A stretch of 64,000 nt of DNA from Roseibacterium beibuensis (GTDB lineage Bacteria; Pseudomonadota; Alphaproteobacteria; Rhodobacterales; Rhodobacteraceae), in NCBI RefSeq assembly GCF_039542305.1, contig NZ_BAABHW010000001.1:620001-684000 (forward strand). The letters run 5' to 3'. Position numbers and translations under genes: made by a program. Under the pieces are notes generated by a model. It saw only the letters and a list, made by a program, of their open reading frames with translations, was not told where the DNA came from and searched no databases. This document shows, in pieces, positions 1 through 8,660 of the stretch. Every line of letters starts with the position of its first letter. Within the stretch, counting starts at the first letter, position 1.

Positions 1-462
1 GGCTTCTCCCAGGATATGTTTTCGACCGTCTTCCAGCAGGTGTTCCAGCGTCGCCGCCACCGCCGTCAGGCTGCCCCAGCCGACGCGCCGGTAAATCTGC
101 GGGTCGTCGGTTTCCACTTCCAGCGAGGCGACGCTGACCGCCGGGTCCACGGCGCCCGCGCCGAAGAAAAGCCAGCGATAGTAGGCTCCGCGCTCGGGCG
201 TTCCCGGCGGAGGCGCGAGCCCCGCCTGCGGCGCGAGATCGGCCATATGGGCGCAGATCGCGGCGACCTCGGTAATCACCATGCCCCGGTCGATCAGCGT
301 GGGCACCTTGCCCATGGGGTTGATCGCCCGGTATTCGCGCGACTTCATCTCGTCCCCATAGCGCATGACCTTGACCTCGTAGGGCAGGGCGGCTTCCTCC
401 ATCATCCAGCGGGCGATACGCCCGCGCGACATGGGATGCGTGTAGAGCGTAAGGTCGGACAT
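1..462 (-). CDS. glutathione S-transferase family protein (C-terminus outside window)
   Basis: The protein starts MSDLTLYTHPMSRGRIARW and shows the thioredoxin-fold N-terminal domain of cytosolic GSTs: a candidate catalytic Ser in HPMSRGR (about residue 12), the cis-proline motif NPMGKVPTL, and a following ITEVAAI helix where glutathione contacts normally lie. The helical C-terminal domain begins (GAYYRWLFF) and runs off the left edge, so about 154 residues are visible. The start is an ATG at 462 with a GGAGGTG ribosome binding site just upstream. It is divergent from the ABC transporter genes. GSTs conjugate glutathione to electrophiles; the substrate cannot be read from sequence. Confidence 0.88.
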   Translation of the reverse strand, partial: MSDLTLYTHPMSRGRIARWMMEEAALPYEVKVMRYGDEMKSREYRAINPMGKVPTLIDRGMVITEVAAICAHMADLAPQAGLAPPPGTPERGAYYRWLFFGAGAVDPAVSVASLEVETDDPQIYRRVGWGSLTAVAATLEHLLEDGRKHILGEA

Positions 463-539
463 AAAGACACCTCCGGGCTGGACTGGCCTCAGCCTGCGCC
501 CTTTGACCGGGGCGCGACAAGACAAAAGGACACCGCCGG

Positions 540-1496
540 ATGCTGAGCTGGGTGACGGAGTGCGAGACACCCGAGGATACCGAGGGGTTAGGGCCGCTTG
601 GATACCTGACCGAGTGCAAGATCCGCATCGGGGACGCGGCCGAGGCCGGGTTCGACTGGCTGCAAGCGAACGGTTCAGCGGTGTTCGACTGGATCTCGGA
701 TTTCCTCGACCTGATGATCGAGGCAATCCTGACCCTGCTGCAGGAGCCGCCGAATACCGGCTGGATCCGCGATGTGGGGCGTGGTGAAGAAGTTTACCTG
801 TATCCGCCCGATCTGCATGCGATCCTGATCATCGCGATCCTGACCGGGATCGCATGGTGGCTTCACCGGGGCTGGAAAGTACCGATGCTGGTGGCGGTCG
901 GGTTCCTGTTCATCGTGAACCAAGGCTATTGGGAAGAAACCACCGAGAGCCTGACGCTGGTCCTGTCGGCCTGCGTGGTCTGCATGGGGTTGGGCGTGCC
1001 CATCGGCATTGCAGCCGCCCACCGACCGCGCCTCTATGCCGGGATGCGGCCCGTTCTGGACTTGATGCAGACGCTGCCGACCTTCGTCTATCTGATCCCG
1101 GCCATCGTGTTTTTCGGAATCGGCATGGTGCCGGGCCTGATCGCGACGGTGATCTTCGTGCTGCCCGCGCCGATCCGCCTGACACATCTGGGCATCTCGT
1201 CCACCCCGCAATCCCTGGTTGAGGCGGGGCAGGCCTTTGGCGCAACACCAAGGCAGTTGTTGTGGAAAGTGGAGCTGCCCTATGCCTTGCCGCAGATCAT
1301 GACCGGTCTGAACCAGACCATCATGCTGTCGCTCTCGATGGTCGTGATCGCCGCGCTGGTGGGGGCCGATGGCCTTGGCGTGCCCGTCGTACGCGCGCTC
1401 AACCGCGTCGATACGGGGCTTGGCTTTGAATCCGGCTTCATCATCGTGGTGGTGGCCATCATCCTGGATCGTCTCTTGAGGGTGCGCACGAAATGA
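540..1496 (+). CDS. choW: choline/glycine betaine ABC transporter permease (ChoW/ProW type)
   Basis: A 318-residue inner-membrane permease of the OpuA/ProW family. About 85 mostly soluble N-terminal residues precede several hydrophobic segments starting near LHAILIIAILTGIAWWL. The binding-protein-dependent transport signature region is visible as LVEAGQAFGATPRQLLWKVELPYALPQIMTGL, with the EA..G loop that contacts the ATPase. The start at 540 has an AAGGA-like site upstream, and the gene overlaps the ATPase gene by 4 nt (ATGA). The family imports quaternary amines such as choline or glycine betaine. Choline is favoured because protein length and partner resemble ChoW/ChoV, but the substrate is inferred. 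No substrate-binding protein gene is adjacent. Confidence 0.85.
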   Translation: MLSWVTECETPEDTEGLGPLGYLTECKIRIGDAAEAGFDWLQANGSAVFDWISDFLDLMIEAILTLLQEPPNTGWIRDVGRGEEVYLYPPDLHAILIIAILTGIAWWLHRGWKVPMLVAVGFLFIVNQGYWEETTESLTLVLSACVVCMGLGVPIGIAAAHRPRLYAGMRPVLDLMQTLPTFVYLIPAIVFFGIGMVPGLIATVIFVLPAPIRLTHLGISSTPQSLVEAGQAFGATPRQLLWKVELPYALPQIMTGLNQTIMLSLSMVVIAALVGADGLGVPVVRALNRVDTGLGFESGFIIVVVAIILDRLLRVRTK

Positions 1497-2503
1497 CCGC
1501 TGTCCGCTTCAACGAGGTCTGCATCATGTTCGGGCCCCATCCCGCGCCCGCACTGGCGATGGCGGATGAGGGGCAAAGCCGGGCCGAGATCCAGTCTGAA
1601 ACCGGTCATGTGCTGGGCGTGCATGATTGTTCTCTCGAGGTGGCCGAGGGCGAGATCCTTGTCCTCATGGGCCTTTCCGGGTCCGGCAAATCGACCCTGC
1701 TGAGGGCGGTGAACGGATTGAACCCCGTCGCGCGCGGATCGGTGGAGGTGTCCGCCGACGGGCGCATGGTCAACGTGACCGGGGCAAAGGGGGCGGCGCT
1801 GCGCCGGTTGCGCCAAAACACGGTGGCCATGGTGTTCCAGCAATTCGGCCTGCTGCCCTGGCGCACGGTGCGCGAGAACGTGGGGCTCGGCCTGGAACTG
1901 GCCGGCCTGTCCACCAGCGCGCGGGCTGCGGCGGTTGACCGGCAACTCAGCCTCGTCGGCCTGTCGGATTGGGCCGAGCGCAAGGTGGGCGAGCTGTCGG
2001 GCGGGATGCAGCAGCGCGTGGGTCTGGCCCGCGCCTTCGCCACGGACGCCCCCATCCTGTTGATGGACGAACCCTTTTCGGCGCTCGACCCGCTGATCCG
2101 CACGAAATTGCAGGATGAGTTGCTGGACCTGCAGCGCGACCTGAAACGCACGATCATTTTCGTCAGCCACGACCTCGACGAGGCGTTCAAGATCGGCAAT
2201 CGCATCGCGATCTTGGAGGGCGGGCGCATCGTGCAGGTCGGCACCCCGCGCGAGATCTTCTCGGCCCCGGCCAGTGACTACGTGGCCGAGTTCGTCGCCA
2301 ACATGAACCCGCTCGGGGTCCTGACCGCGCGCGACGTGATGGAGGCAGGCCCGGGCGAGGGGCCGCGCGTGGGGGCCGAGACGCCCGTGCGCGACCTGAT
2401 GGACCGGTTGGCCGCGGGGGAAACGGCATTGATCGTGGAAGACGCCGGTACGCCGATCGGGCGGGTCACCTCGGAAAGCGTCGTCGCCCGGCTTTGTGAC
2501 TGA
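1493..2503 (+). CDS. choV: choline/glycine betaine ABC transporter ATP-binding protein (ChoV type)
   Basis: A 336-residue ABC ATPase. Walker A is GLSGSGKS (residues about 60-67), the Q-loop lies in MVFQQFGLLPW, the signature is LSGGMQQRVGLARA, Walker B is ILLMDEPFSALD, and the switch histidine is in FVSHDLDEA. A long N-terminal extension before Walker A (about 45 residues, FGPHPAPALAMADEG) is typical of ChoV proteins. The C-terminus (about residues 285-336) looks like a single shortened CBS-like segment rather than the tandem CBS pair of OpuAA/ProV. It is translationally coupled to the permease gene. It energises import at the cytoplasmic face of the inner membrane. Confidence 0.87.
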   Translation: MTAVRFNEVCIMFGPHPAPALAMADEGQSRAEIQSETGHVLGVHDCSLEVAEGEILVLMGLSGSGKSTLLRAVNGLNPVARGSVEVSADGRMVNVTGAKGAALRRLRQNTVAMVFQQFGLLPWRTVRENVGLGLELAGLSTSARAAAVDRQLSLVGLSDWAERKVGELSGGMQQRVGLARAFATDAPILLMDEPFSALDPLIRTKLQDELLDLQRDLKRTIIFVSHDLDEAFKIGNRIAILEGGRIVQVGTPREIFSAPASDYVAEFVANMNPLGVLTARDVMEAGPGEGPRVGAETPVRDLMDRLAAGETALIVEDAGTPIGRVTSESVVARLCD

Positions 2504-2535
2504 GCCGTTGCGCCGCCTCCGGCGTCGCCCGGGGA

Positions 2536-2570
2536 AGCGCAGGACGGGGCATCGAGCCCCGTCCTGCGCT
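2536..2570. terminator. bidirectional hairpin between convergent genes
   Basis: A perfect 15-bp inverted repeat (2536-2550 with 2556-2570) surrounds a 5-nt loop (ATCGA). It lies between the end of the ABC ATPase gene and the end of the convergent acyl-CoA dehydrogenase gene. There is no strong T-run, so termination efficiency is uncertain, but position and perfection of the stem suggest a shared terminator. Confidence 0.6.
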
Positions 2571-2652
2571 GCGGCGCTGTGCGCGCCTTTGCATATTTCC
2601 GGGATAAAGATGTGACAAGGAGGACAGCCTGACAGGGGCTGTGGCCTGGGCG

Positions 2653-3726
2653 TCACCCTGTCTGAAGCTGTACGATCAGGCGTTCGAGATGGTGATCGGT
2701 GTCGCCCAGCTGGTGGTCGATCATCACCAGCCGCTTGGCATAGTGGCTGACGGGATACTCCCAGGTCATGGCGATGCCGCCATGCATCTGGATGGCCTCC
2801 TCGGCGACGGTCCGGGCGATCCGTCCCACGAGATGCTTGGCTTGCGCCACGCGTTTCGCCTGGTCCGGCCCAGCCATTGCGCTGGCGGCGAGGATCACGA
2901 TGGAGCGCGCCTGCTCGATCTCGATGGTCAGATCGACCGCGCGATGCTGCAGGGTCTGGAACGCGCCGATGGGCTGCCCGAATTGCTTGCGGGTGCCCAT
3001 GTAGTCGAGAAGCATGGCATAGGTCGTCTCCATCGCGCCGAGGGCTTCGGCCGTGAGCGCCAAGGCCCCCCAGTCGAGCGCGTCGGTCAGGGCGGATGTC
3101 GCATCGGCGATCAGCAGGGTGGCTTTCGCGCCATCAAGGAGCAATTCGGCGGCAGGGCCGCCATCGATCATGGGGTAAGGCCGCAGGTCGGCATCGGCGG
3201 CGGCCACGTCGAACAGCGCAAGGCGTTCCTCGGCCCGCGCCGCGACGAGCACATGGTCCGCCACGCCGCCGCCATAGACCACGGATTTGCGCCCGGTCAG
3301 GCGCCAACCGTCTCCGCCGTCCGCGGCGGTGCAGGTGATCCCGTCCGGATCATAGGGCGCGTCCAACTCGCCGATGGCGACGGCGTAGCGCTGATCGCCC
3401 GAGAGCAGATCCGTCAGGGGCGCGCCCGCCGCCGACAAGAGCCGCGCGGCCATGACCGCTCCGAGCAGGGGCTCGGGACACAGGGCGCGACCGATCTCTT
3501 CGAAGATGACCGCGATGTCGAACCCGGCCCCGCCCATGCCGCCGTGATCTTCGCCGACCAATGCGTAGAAGATGCCAAGCCCGGCAATTCCGGTCCATTT
3601 CTGCGGGTCGTGATAGGGGGCGGTGTAGGCCACGCGCAGCCGATGCTCCCAGCCGTATTGCTCGGACAGGTAGCGCCGCATCGTCTCGGCCAGCATCCGG
3701 CGGTCGTCGCTCATCTCGAAATTCAT
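2653..3726 (-). CDS. acyl-CoA dehydrogenase family protein, small subunit type
   Basis: A 357-residue acyl-CoA dehydrogenase fold protein: N-terminal helical domain, middle beta domain (WRLTGRKSVVYGG), and C-terminal helical domain with DYMGTRKQFGQPIGAFQTLQHR and EEAIQMHGGIAMTWEYPVSHYAKR. It lacks a recognisable catalytic Glu both at the usual C-terminal position (the end reads LGDTDHHLERL) and in the helix-G region (ALALTAEALGAME). It overlaps the upstream 395-residue dehydrogenase gene by 4 nt. Together they resemble the large/small pairs annotated as pimeloyl-CoA dehydrogenase or heteromeric FadE pairs. This chain probably forms a heterotetramer with its partner. The substrate is unknown. 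Confidence 0.85.
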   Translation of the reverse strand: MNFEMSDDRRMLAETMRRYLSEQYGWEHRLRVAYTAPYHDPQKWTGIAGLGIFYALVGEDHGGMGGAGFDIAVIFEEIGRALCPEPLLGAVMAARLLSAAGAPLTDLLSGDQRYAVAIGELDAPYDPDGITCTAADGGDGWRLTGRKSVVYGGGVADHVLVAARAEERLALFDVAAADADLRPYPMIDGGPAAELLLDGAKATLLIADATSALTDALDWGALALTAEALGAMETTYAMLLDYMGTRKQFGQPIGAFQTLQHRAVDLTIEIEQARSIVILAASAMAGPDQAKRVAQAKHLVGRIARTVAEEAIQMHGGIAMTWEYPVSHYAKRLVMIDHQLGDTDHHLERLIVQLQTG

Positions 3727-4910
3727 CGCTGCATCATCCCCTTGGCCAGGATATTGCGCTGGATCTCGTTCGAGCCGCCGTAGATCGAGATCTTGCGGTT
3801 GTTGAAGTAGCTCGCCGCGTCATAGGCGTGTCCCTCTGGGGCGATGGGCAGGTTGCCGTCGAGGTCTTCGGAGGGGAAGGGGGCCGCGGCGGGGCCCAGG
3901 GCACGCCGGGCAAGGTCGTTGATGGCCTGGCGGATCTCGGTCCCCTTGATCTTGAGCATCGACGGCTCGGCCCCCAGCCGGTCGCCCTGCGCTGCGCGCG
4001 CCAGCATGCGCAGGTTCGTGATCTTCATGGCCTCCAGTTCGGCCTCGATCCGTGCCAGCCGCGCGGCGAAGAGCGTGTTCTGGATCAGGGGTTGGCCCCC
4101 TCGCATGACCTTGCCCGCCAGTTGCTTGACCTGTTCCAGCGCCTGCACGGAAAAACCGACGCCCGCGATATTCGTGCGCTCGTGGCCCAGCAGGAACTTG
4201 GCGATGGTCCAGCCCTCGTTTTCCGCGCCGACGCGGTTGGTGACGGGCACGCGCACATCGGTGAAGAACACTTCGTTCACCTCGTGCCCGCCTTCGATCA
4301 GGCGGATGGGGCGCATCTCGATCCCCGGGGTGTCCAGGTCGACGAGAACGAAACTGATGCCTTCCTGCGGCTTGCCATCGGCTTTGGTGCGCACGAGGCA
4401 AAAGATCCGGTTGGCGTGTTGGCCGAGGGTCGTCCAGGTCTTTTGCCCGTTGATGACATAGTCGTCGCCATCCCGTTCGGCGCGGGTCTTGAGGCTGGCC
4501 AGATCGCTCCCGGCGCCCGGCTCCGAGTAGCCTTGGCACCACCAGTCCGTGCCATCGAGAATGCGCGGCAGATAGGTCGCCTGCTGCTCGGGCGTTCCGA
4601 ATTTCATCAGCACGGGACCCAGCATCTTAAGGCCGAAAGGCACGATGCGCGGGGCACCGGCAAGACAGCATTCTTCCTCGAAGATGTGTTGCTCGATCGG
4701 TCCCCAGCCCTGGCCGCCGAACGCCTTGGGCCACGGGCCGGCCAGCCACCCGCGCGCGTTCAGGATCGCGTGCCAGCGCTCCATGTCGTCCTTGGTCAAC
4801 TCGCGGCGTGCGTTGACCTTTTGCGACAGGGCGGGCGGCAGGTTCTCGGCAAGAAAATCGCGCACGTCAGTCTGAAAGGCGCGCTCTGCTGGTGAATAGG
4901 TCAGGTCCAT
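3723..4910 (-). CDS. acyl-CoA dehydrogenase, large subunit type
   Basis: A 395-residue flavin acyl-CoA dehydrogenase. The FAD/substrate signature is visible as CQGYSEPGAGSDLASLKTRAERDGDDYVINGQKTWTT in the residue 125-160 region. The usual catalytic Glu of the C-terminal YEG motif is replaced (SIYGGSNEIQRNI). A candidate alternative base is Glu244 in LLGHERTNIAG, equivalent in position to the helix-G Glu of isovaleryl-CoA-type enzymes. It is transcribed first and overlaps the 357-residue partner gene by 4 nt. The inferred role is alpha,beta-dehydrogenation of an acyl-CoA in the cytoplasm, passing electrons to ETF. Substrate not determinable. Confidence 0.88.
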   Translation of the reverse strand: MDLTYSPAERAFQTDVRDFLAENLPPALSQKVNARRELTKDDMERWHAILNARGWLAGPWPKAFGGQGWGPIEQHIFEEECCLAGAPRIVPFGLKMLGPVLMKFGTPEQQATYLPRILDGTDWWCQGYSEPGAGSDLASLKTRAERDGDDYVINGQKTWTTLGQHANRIFCLVRTKADGKPQEGISFVLVDLDTPGIEMRPIRLIEGGHEVNEVFFTDVRVPVTNRVGAENEGWTIAKFLLGHERTNIAGVGFSVQALEQVKQLAGKVMRGGQPLIQNTLFAARLARIEAELEAMKITNLRMLARAAQGDRLGAEPSMLKIKGTEIRQAINDLARRALGPAAAPFPSEDLDGNLPIAPEGHAYDAASYFNNRKISIYGGSNEIQRNILAKGMMQR

Positions 4911-5058
4911 GCGGTCACTCTCCCTTCGGCCCCTCCCCGGGCCGGATTGAAGGGAAGAGTAACACGCGCGGTTTGCAGGGCCAGTCCGACGCCACGTCCT
5001 GCGGCGCCGGTTCTGGCCACCTTGGGGGCAATTCAGGCCGCGAGGGCGCGTTGATCCT

Positions 5059-6273
5059 TCAGAAGAAGGCCTGCAATCCCGTCTGGGCGCGCCCGAGGAT
5101 CAGCGCGTGGACGTCATGGGTGCCCTCGTAGGTGTTCACCGTCTCGAGGTTCTGGGCGTGACGCATGACGTGGTACTCGGCCATGATCCCGTTGCCACCG
5201 TGCATGTCCCGCGCGTGGCGCGCGATCTCCAGCGCCTTGCCGCAATTGTTGCGCTTGATCAGGCTGATGACCTCGGGGGCGCAGCTGCCCTCGTCCATCA
5301 TGCGGCCGGCGCGCAGCGCGGCTTGCAGGCCAAGGGCGATCTCGGTCTGCATGTCGGCCAGTTTCTTCTGGAACAGCTGCGTCTGCGCGAGCGGGCGGTT
5401 GAATTGCGTGCGGTCCAGTCCGTATTGCCGGGCGCGGTGCCAGCAATCCTCGGCCGCGCCCATCACACCCCACGCAATCCCGTAGCGGGCGCGGTTGAGG
5501 CAGCCGAACGGCCCCTTGAGCCCCTCGACACCGGGCAGAAGCGCGTCTTCGCCCACCTCGACACCGTCCATCACGATCTCGCCCGTCACGCTGGCGCGCA
5601 GGCTCAGCTTGCCGCCGATCTTGGGCGCGGACAGCCCCTTCATGCCCTTTTCCAGAACGAAGCCGCGGATCTTGCCGCCATGGGCCTCGGACTTGGCCCA
5701 GACGACGAAGACATCGGCGATGGGCGCGTTCGAGATCCACATTTTCGCGCCGGACAGGACGTAACCGCCCTCGGTCTTCTTCGCGACGGTCTTCATGCCA
5801 GCCGGGTCGCTGCCGGCATCGGGTTCGGTCAGGCCGAAACAGCCGATCAGCGTGCCCGCGGCAAGGCCGGGCAGGTATTTCCGCTTCTGTTCCTCGGTGC
5901 CGTACGCGTTGATCGGATACATCACCAGCGAGGATTGTACCGACATCATCGAGCGATAGCCCGAGTCGATCCGTTCGACCTCGCGCGCGACGAGACCATA
6001 GGTGACATAGCCTGCGCCGAGCCCGCCGAACTCCTCGGGGATGGTGACGCCCAAAAGGCCCATCTCACCCATTTCCGCGAAGATTTCCGGCGCGACCGTC
6101 TCGTTGAGATAGGCGTCGGTCACGCGCGCAGCCAGCTTGTCCTGGGCGTAGGCGCGGGCGCTTTCGGCGACCATGCGCTCTTCTTCCGACAATTGTGCCG
6201 ACAGGTGGAACGGGTCGGCCCAATCGAACGGGGCGAGCGAAGGGCCGGTGTGGCGGGTCTGTCCGTCAGGCAT
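5059..6273 (-). CDS. gcdH: acyl-CoA dehydrogenase, glutaryl-CoA dehydrogenase type
   Basis: A 404-residue acyl-CoA dehydrogenase closely resembling glutaryl-CoA dehydrogenase: start-region FDWADPFHLSAQLSEEERM, CFGLTEPDAGSDPAGMKT, ISNAPIADVFVVWAK, ARYGIAWGVMGAAEDC, and the catalytic Glu in VNTYEGTHDVHALILGRAQTG. GcdH oxidises and decarboxylates glutaryl-CoA to crotonyl-CoA in lysine/tryptophan degradation. I chose the ATG at 6273 because GGAGGAG lies at the right distance; a 9-codon longer reading would start in that ribosome binding region. It stands alone, divergent from the next dehydrogenase gene. Exact substrate is inferred from family resemblance. Confidence 0.85.
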   Translation of the reverse strand: MPDGQTRHTGPSLAPFDWADPFHLSAQLSEEERMVAESARAYAQDKLAARVTDAYLNETVAPEIFAEMGEMGLLGVTIPEEFGGLGAGYVTYGLVAREVERIDSGYRSMMSVQSSLVMYPINAYGTEEQKRKYLPGLAAGTLIGCFGLTEPDAGSDPAGMKTVAKKTEGGYVLSGAKMWISNAPIADVFVVWAKSEAHGGKIRGFVLEKGMKGLSAPKIGGKLSLRASVTGEIVMDGVEVGEDALLPGVEGLKGPFGCLNRARYGIAWGVMGAAEDCWHRARQYGLDRTQFNRPLAQTQLFQKKLADMQTEIALGLQAALRAGRMMDEGSCAPEVISLIKRNNCGKALEIARHARDMHGGNGIMAEYHVMRHAQNLETVNTYEGTHDVHALILGRAQTGLQAFF

Positions 6274-6402
6274 ATGCGTCTCCTCCAATATTGGGCGCAA
6301 CTCACCTCATTTGCCCGCGCAAGGCAAGCCTGACTGCTTGCGAGCGTCCGATGCGCGGTCTAGCGTCCCTCTCGGGAGCGAGGTTTTGGGGAGGAGTGGG
6401 CC

Positions 6403-7650
6403 ATGACAGCGGCCATGGATCTGGGCATGAGCGACCGGGTGCGCCCGTTGGTCGAACAGGTGCGACGCATGGTGCGCGACGAGATCGCGCCGCTGGATGC
6501 CGAGTATCACGCCGAGGTCGGCCGGCATCCGTCCGGCAATCGGTTCGCAATGACCGGGCGGCAGGTGGAGATTCTCGATGCCCTCAAGGAAACGGCAAAA
6601 GCACGGGGCTTGTGGAATTTCTGGCTGACCGACAGCGACAAGGGGTACGGGCTGACCACCGTCGAATATGCCTATCTCGCCGAAGAGATGGGGGCGGTGA
6701 CGATCGCGCCCGAGATTTTCAACTGTAACGCGCCCGATACCGGCAACATGGAAGTGTTGGAGCGCTACGGCACGGATGCCCAGAAGGCGCGTTGGCTGCC
6801 CGGCTTGATGGAGGGGCGGACGCGGTCGGCCTACCTGATGACCGAGCCGGACGTTGCGTCCTCGGATGCGGTGCAGATTTCACTCGAATGCGAAAGAGAC
6901 GGCGAAGACTACGTCCTGAACGGTGAAAAATACTGGGCCACCGGCGCGGGCGATCCGCGGTGTTCGCTGTATATCGTCATGACCCGCACCGATCCGGACG
7001 CGCCGAAACATTCGCGCCACACCATGCTGCTGGTGCCCGCCGACACGCCCGGCATCGACGTGCTGCGCCCGATGGAGGTGTTCGGCCACGACGACGCCCC
7101 GCACGGGCATATGCATATCCGGTTCACCGATGTGCGCGTGCCGCGCGATGCGGTCGTTCTGGGCGAAGGGCGCGGCTTCGAAGTGGCGCAGGGGCGGCTT
7201 GGACCGGGGCGCATCCATCATTGCATGCGGGCCATCGGACGCGCCGAGTATGCCCTTGAACTGGCGTGCAAAAGGGCCCTCGGGCGCGAGGCGTTCGGCA
7301 AGCCGCTGGCCGAGTTGGGCGCGAATTACGACATCATCGCCAATGCCCGGATCGAGATCGAGATGACGCGGCTTCTGTGCCTCAAGGCGGCCTGGATGAT
7401 GGACAATGCCGGTGTGCGGGCGGCCCAGCCATGGATCTCCAAGATCAAGGTTCAGGCCCCGCTCATGGCGCTTAAGGTCGTGGATGAGGCGATGCAGATC
7501 TTCGGCGCGACCGGCATCAGCCAGGACACGCCTTTGGCCGGAATTTACACCGATCTGCGGACCTTGCGGTTCGCCGACGGGCCGGATGCGGTGCATCGTC
7601 GGCAGGTCGCCCGCGCCGAGTTGCGGAAATACTCGAACACGACGCGATGA
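6403..7650 (+). CDS. acyl-CoA dehydrogenase of the ACAD10/11-LvaC type
   Basis: A 415-residue acyl-CoA dehydrogenase. Signatures are AYLMTEPDVASSDAVQIS, YVLNGEKYWATGAGDPRC, GPGRIHHCMRAIGRAEYALEL, EAMQIFGATGISQDTPLAGIY and the C-terminal RFADGPDAVHRRQVARAEL. The ADGPD motif, with Asp where most family members have catalytic Glu, is typical of the ACAD10/11 subgroup. It overlaps the next gene by 4 nt, and that gene encodes a phosphotransferase-like kinase. In animals the two domains are fused in ACAD10/11; in Pseudomonas the separate LvaA kinase and LvaC dehydrogenase act together on 4-hydroxyacyl-CoA. A role in 4-hydroxy-acid breakdown is therefore inferred, not shown. Confidence 0.85.
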   Translation: MTAAMDLGMSDRVRPLVEQVRRMVRDEIAPLDAEYHAEVGRHPSGNRFAMTGRQVEILDALKETAKARGLWNFWLTDSDKGYGLTTVEYAYLAEEMGAVTIAPEIFNCNAPDTGNMEVLERYGTDAQKARWLPGLMEGRTRSAYLMTEPDVASSDAVQISLECERDGEDYVLNGEKYWATGAGDPRCSLYIVMTRTDPDAPKHSRHTMLLVPADTPGIDVLRPMEVFGHDDAPHGHMHIRFTDVRVPRDAVVLGEGRGFEVAQGRLGPGRIHHCMRAIGRAEYALELACKRALGREAFGKPLAELGANYDIIANARIEIEMTRLLCLKAAWMMDNAGVRAAQPWISKIKVQAPLMALKVVDEAMQIFGATGISQDTPLAGIYTDLRTLRFADGPDAVHRRQVARAELRKYSNTTR

Positions 7651-8660
7651 GTGATCTTGACCTCGAAGCGATCGGCGCATGGATGGCGCGCCATGCGGAG
7701 GGTCTGGACCCGCCCGTATCTGCCGAGAAATTCGCGGGCGGGCAGTCGAACCCCACCTACCTGTTGCGGGGCGCCCGCTCGAGCTACGTGCTGCGCCGCA
7801 AACCGCCCGGGCAGTTGCTGAAATCGGCGCATGCGGTGGACCGGGAATACCGCGTTCAGCGCGCGCTGGCCGATAGTGACGTGCCGGTCGCGAAGATGCA
7901 TGCGCTTTGCGAGGATGAAACCGTCATCGGCTCGGCCTTTTACCTGATGGAGCATGTACAGGGCCGCAATTTTGACGACCCGCAGCTGCCGGAACTCCGC
8001 AAGGAAGACCGATTACCCTATTTCAGGGAACTGGTGCGCGTTCTTGCGGCCATCCACAGGGTCGATCTGGACGCCGCTGGCCTGTCCGACTACGGGCCGC
8101 GCGGTAATTACTACCGGCGACAGATCGACCGTTGGACAAAGCAGTATCGCGCGACTGAAACCGGCACGATCAAGGCGATGGACGCCTTGATGGCCAGACT
8201 GGACCGTGCATGCCCCGAGGATGACGGGCGCGCGACGCTGGTGCATGGCGACTACCGGCTGGACAACCTTCTCTTTGCGGCGGAAACCCCTGATATCGTG
8301 GCGGTTCTGGATTGGGAACTGTCGACCATCGGCCATCCGTTCGCGGATCTGGCCGCCGTGATCATGCAATGGCAGATGCCGCCCGGATCGCAAGGCCGGG
8401 GATTGGCGGGTGTCGACCGCGCGGCCGAGGGCCTGCCGAGCGATGACGAGGTCGTGGCGCTCTATTGTGAAAACATGGGATTGGCGCGGATCGAGAATTT
8501 CGGGTTCTACGTGGCATTCTGTTTCTTCCGCATGGCGGCGATCCTGCAAGGCGTCAAGAAGCGGGCGCTGGACGGGAATGCCTCGAACCCCGAACGCGCC
8601 CTGGAGCTTGGCGCCCTCGTCCCCGGCTATGCGACGGGCGGATTGGAGGCCTTGGGATGA
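7647..8660 (+). CDS. phosphotransferase family (APH-fold) kinase, LvaA/ACAD10-kinase type
   Basis: A 337-residue protein of the aminoglycoside phosphotransferase/choline kinase fold. The N-lobe has KFAGGQSNPTYLL and a candidate ATP-binding Lys in YVLRRKPPG. The Brenner-type catalytic loop is LVHGDYRLDNLLF (His200-Gly-Asp202) and the metal-binding Asp lies in VLDWELSTIGHP (about Asp222). It is translationally coupled (ATGA) to the upstream dehydrogenase and to the downstream thioesterase. By analogy to LvaA it probably phosphorylates the 4-hydroxyl of a hydroxyacyl-CoA so that the dehydrogenase can remove it. An antibiotic-resistance role is unlikely given this context. Confidence 0.85.
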   Translation: MSDLDLEAIGAWMARHAEGLDPPVSAEKFAGGQSNPTYLLRGARSSYVLRRKPPGQLLKSAHAVDREYRVQRALADSDVPVAKMHALCEDETVIGSAFYLMEHVQGRNFDDPQLPELRKEDRLPYFRELVRVLAAIHRVDLDAAGLSDYGPRGNYYRRQIDRWTKQYRATETGTIKAMDALMARLDRACPEDDGRATLVHGDYRLDNLLFAAETPDIVAVLDWELSTIGHPFADLAAVIMQWQMPPGSQGRGLAGVDRAAEGLPSDDEVVALYCENMGLARIENFGFYVAFCFFRMAAILQGVKKRALDGNASNPERALELGALVPGYATGGLEALG

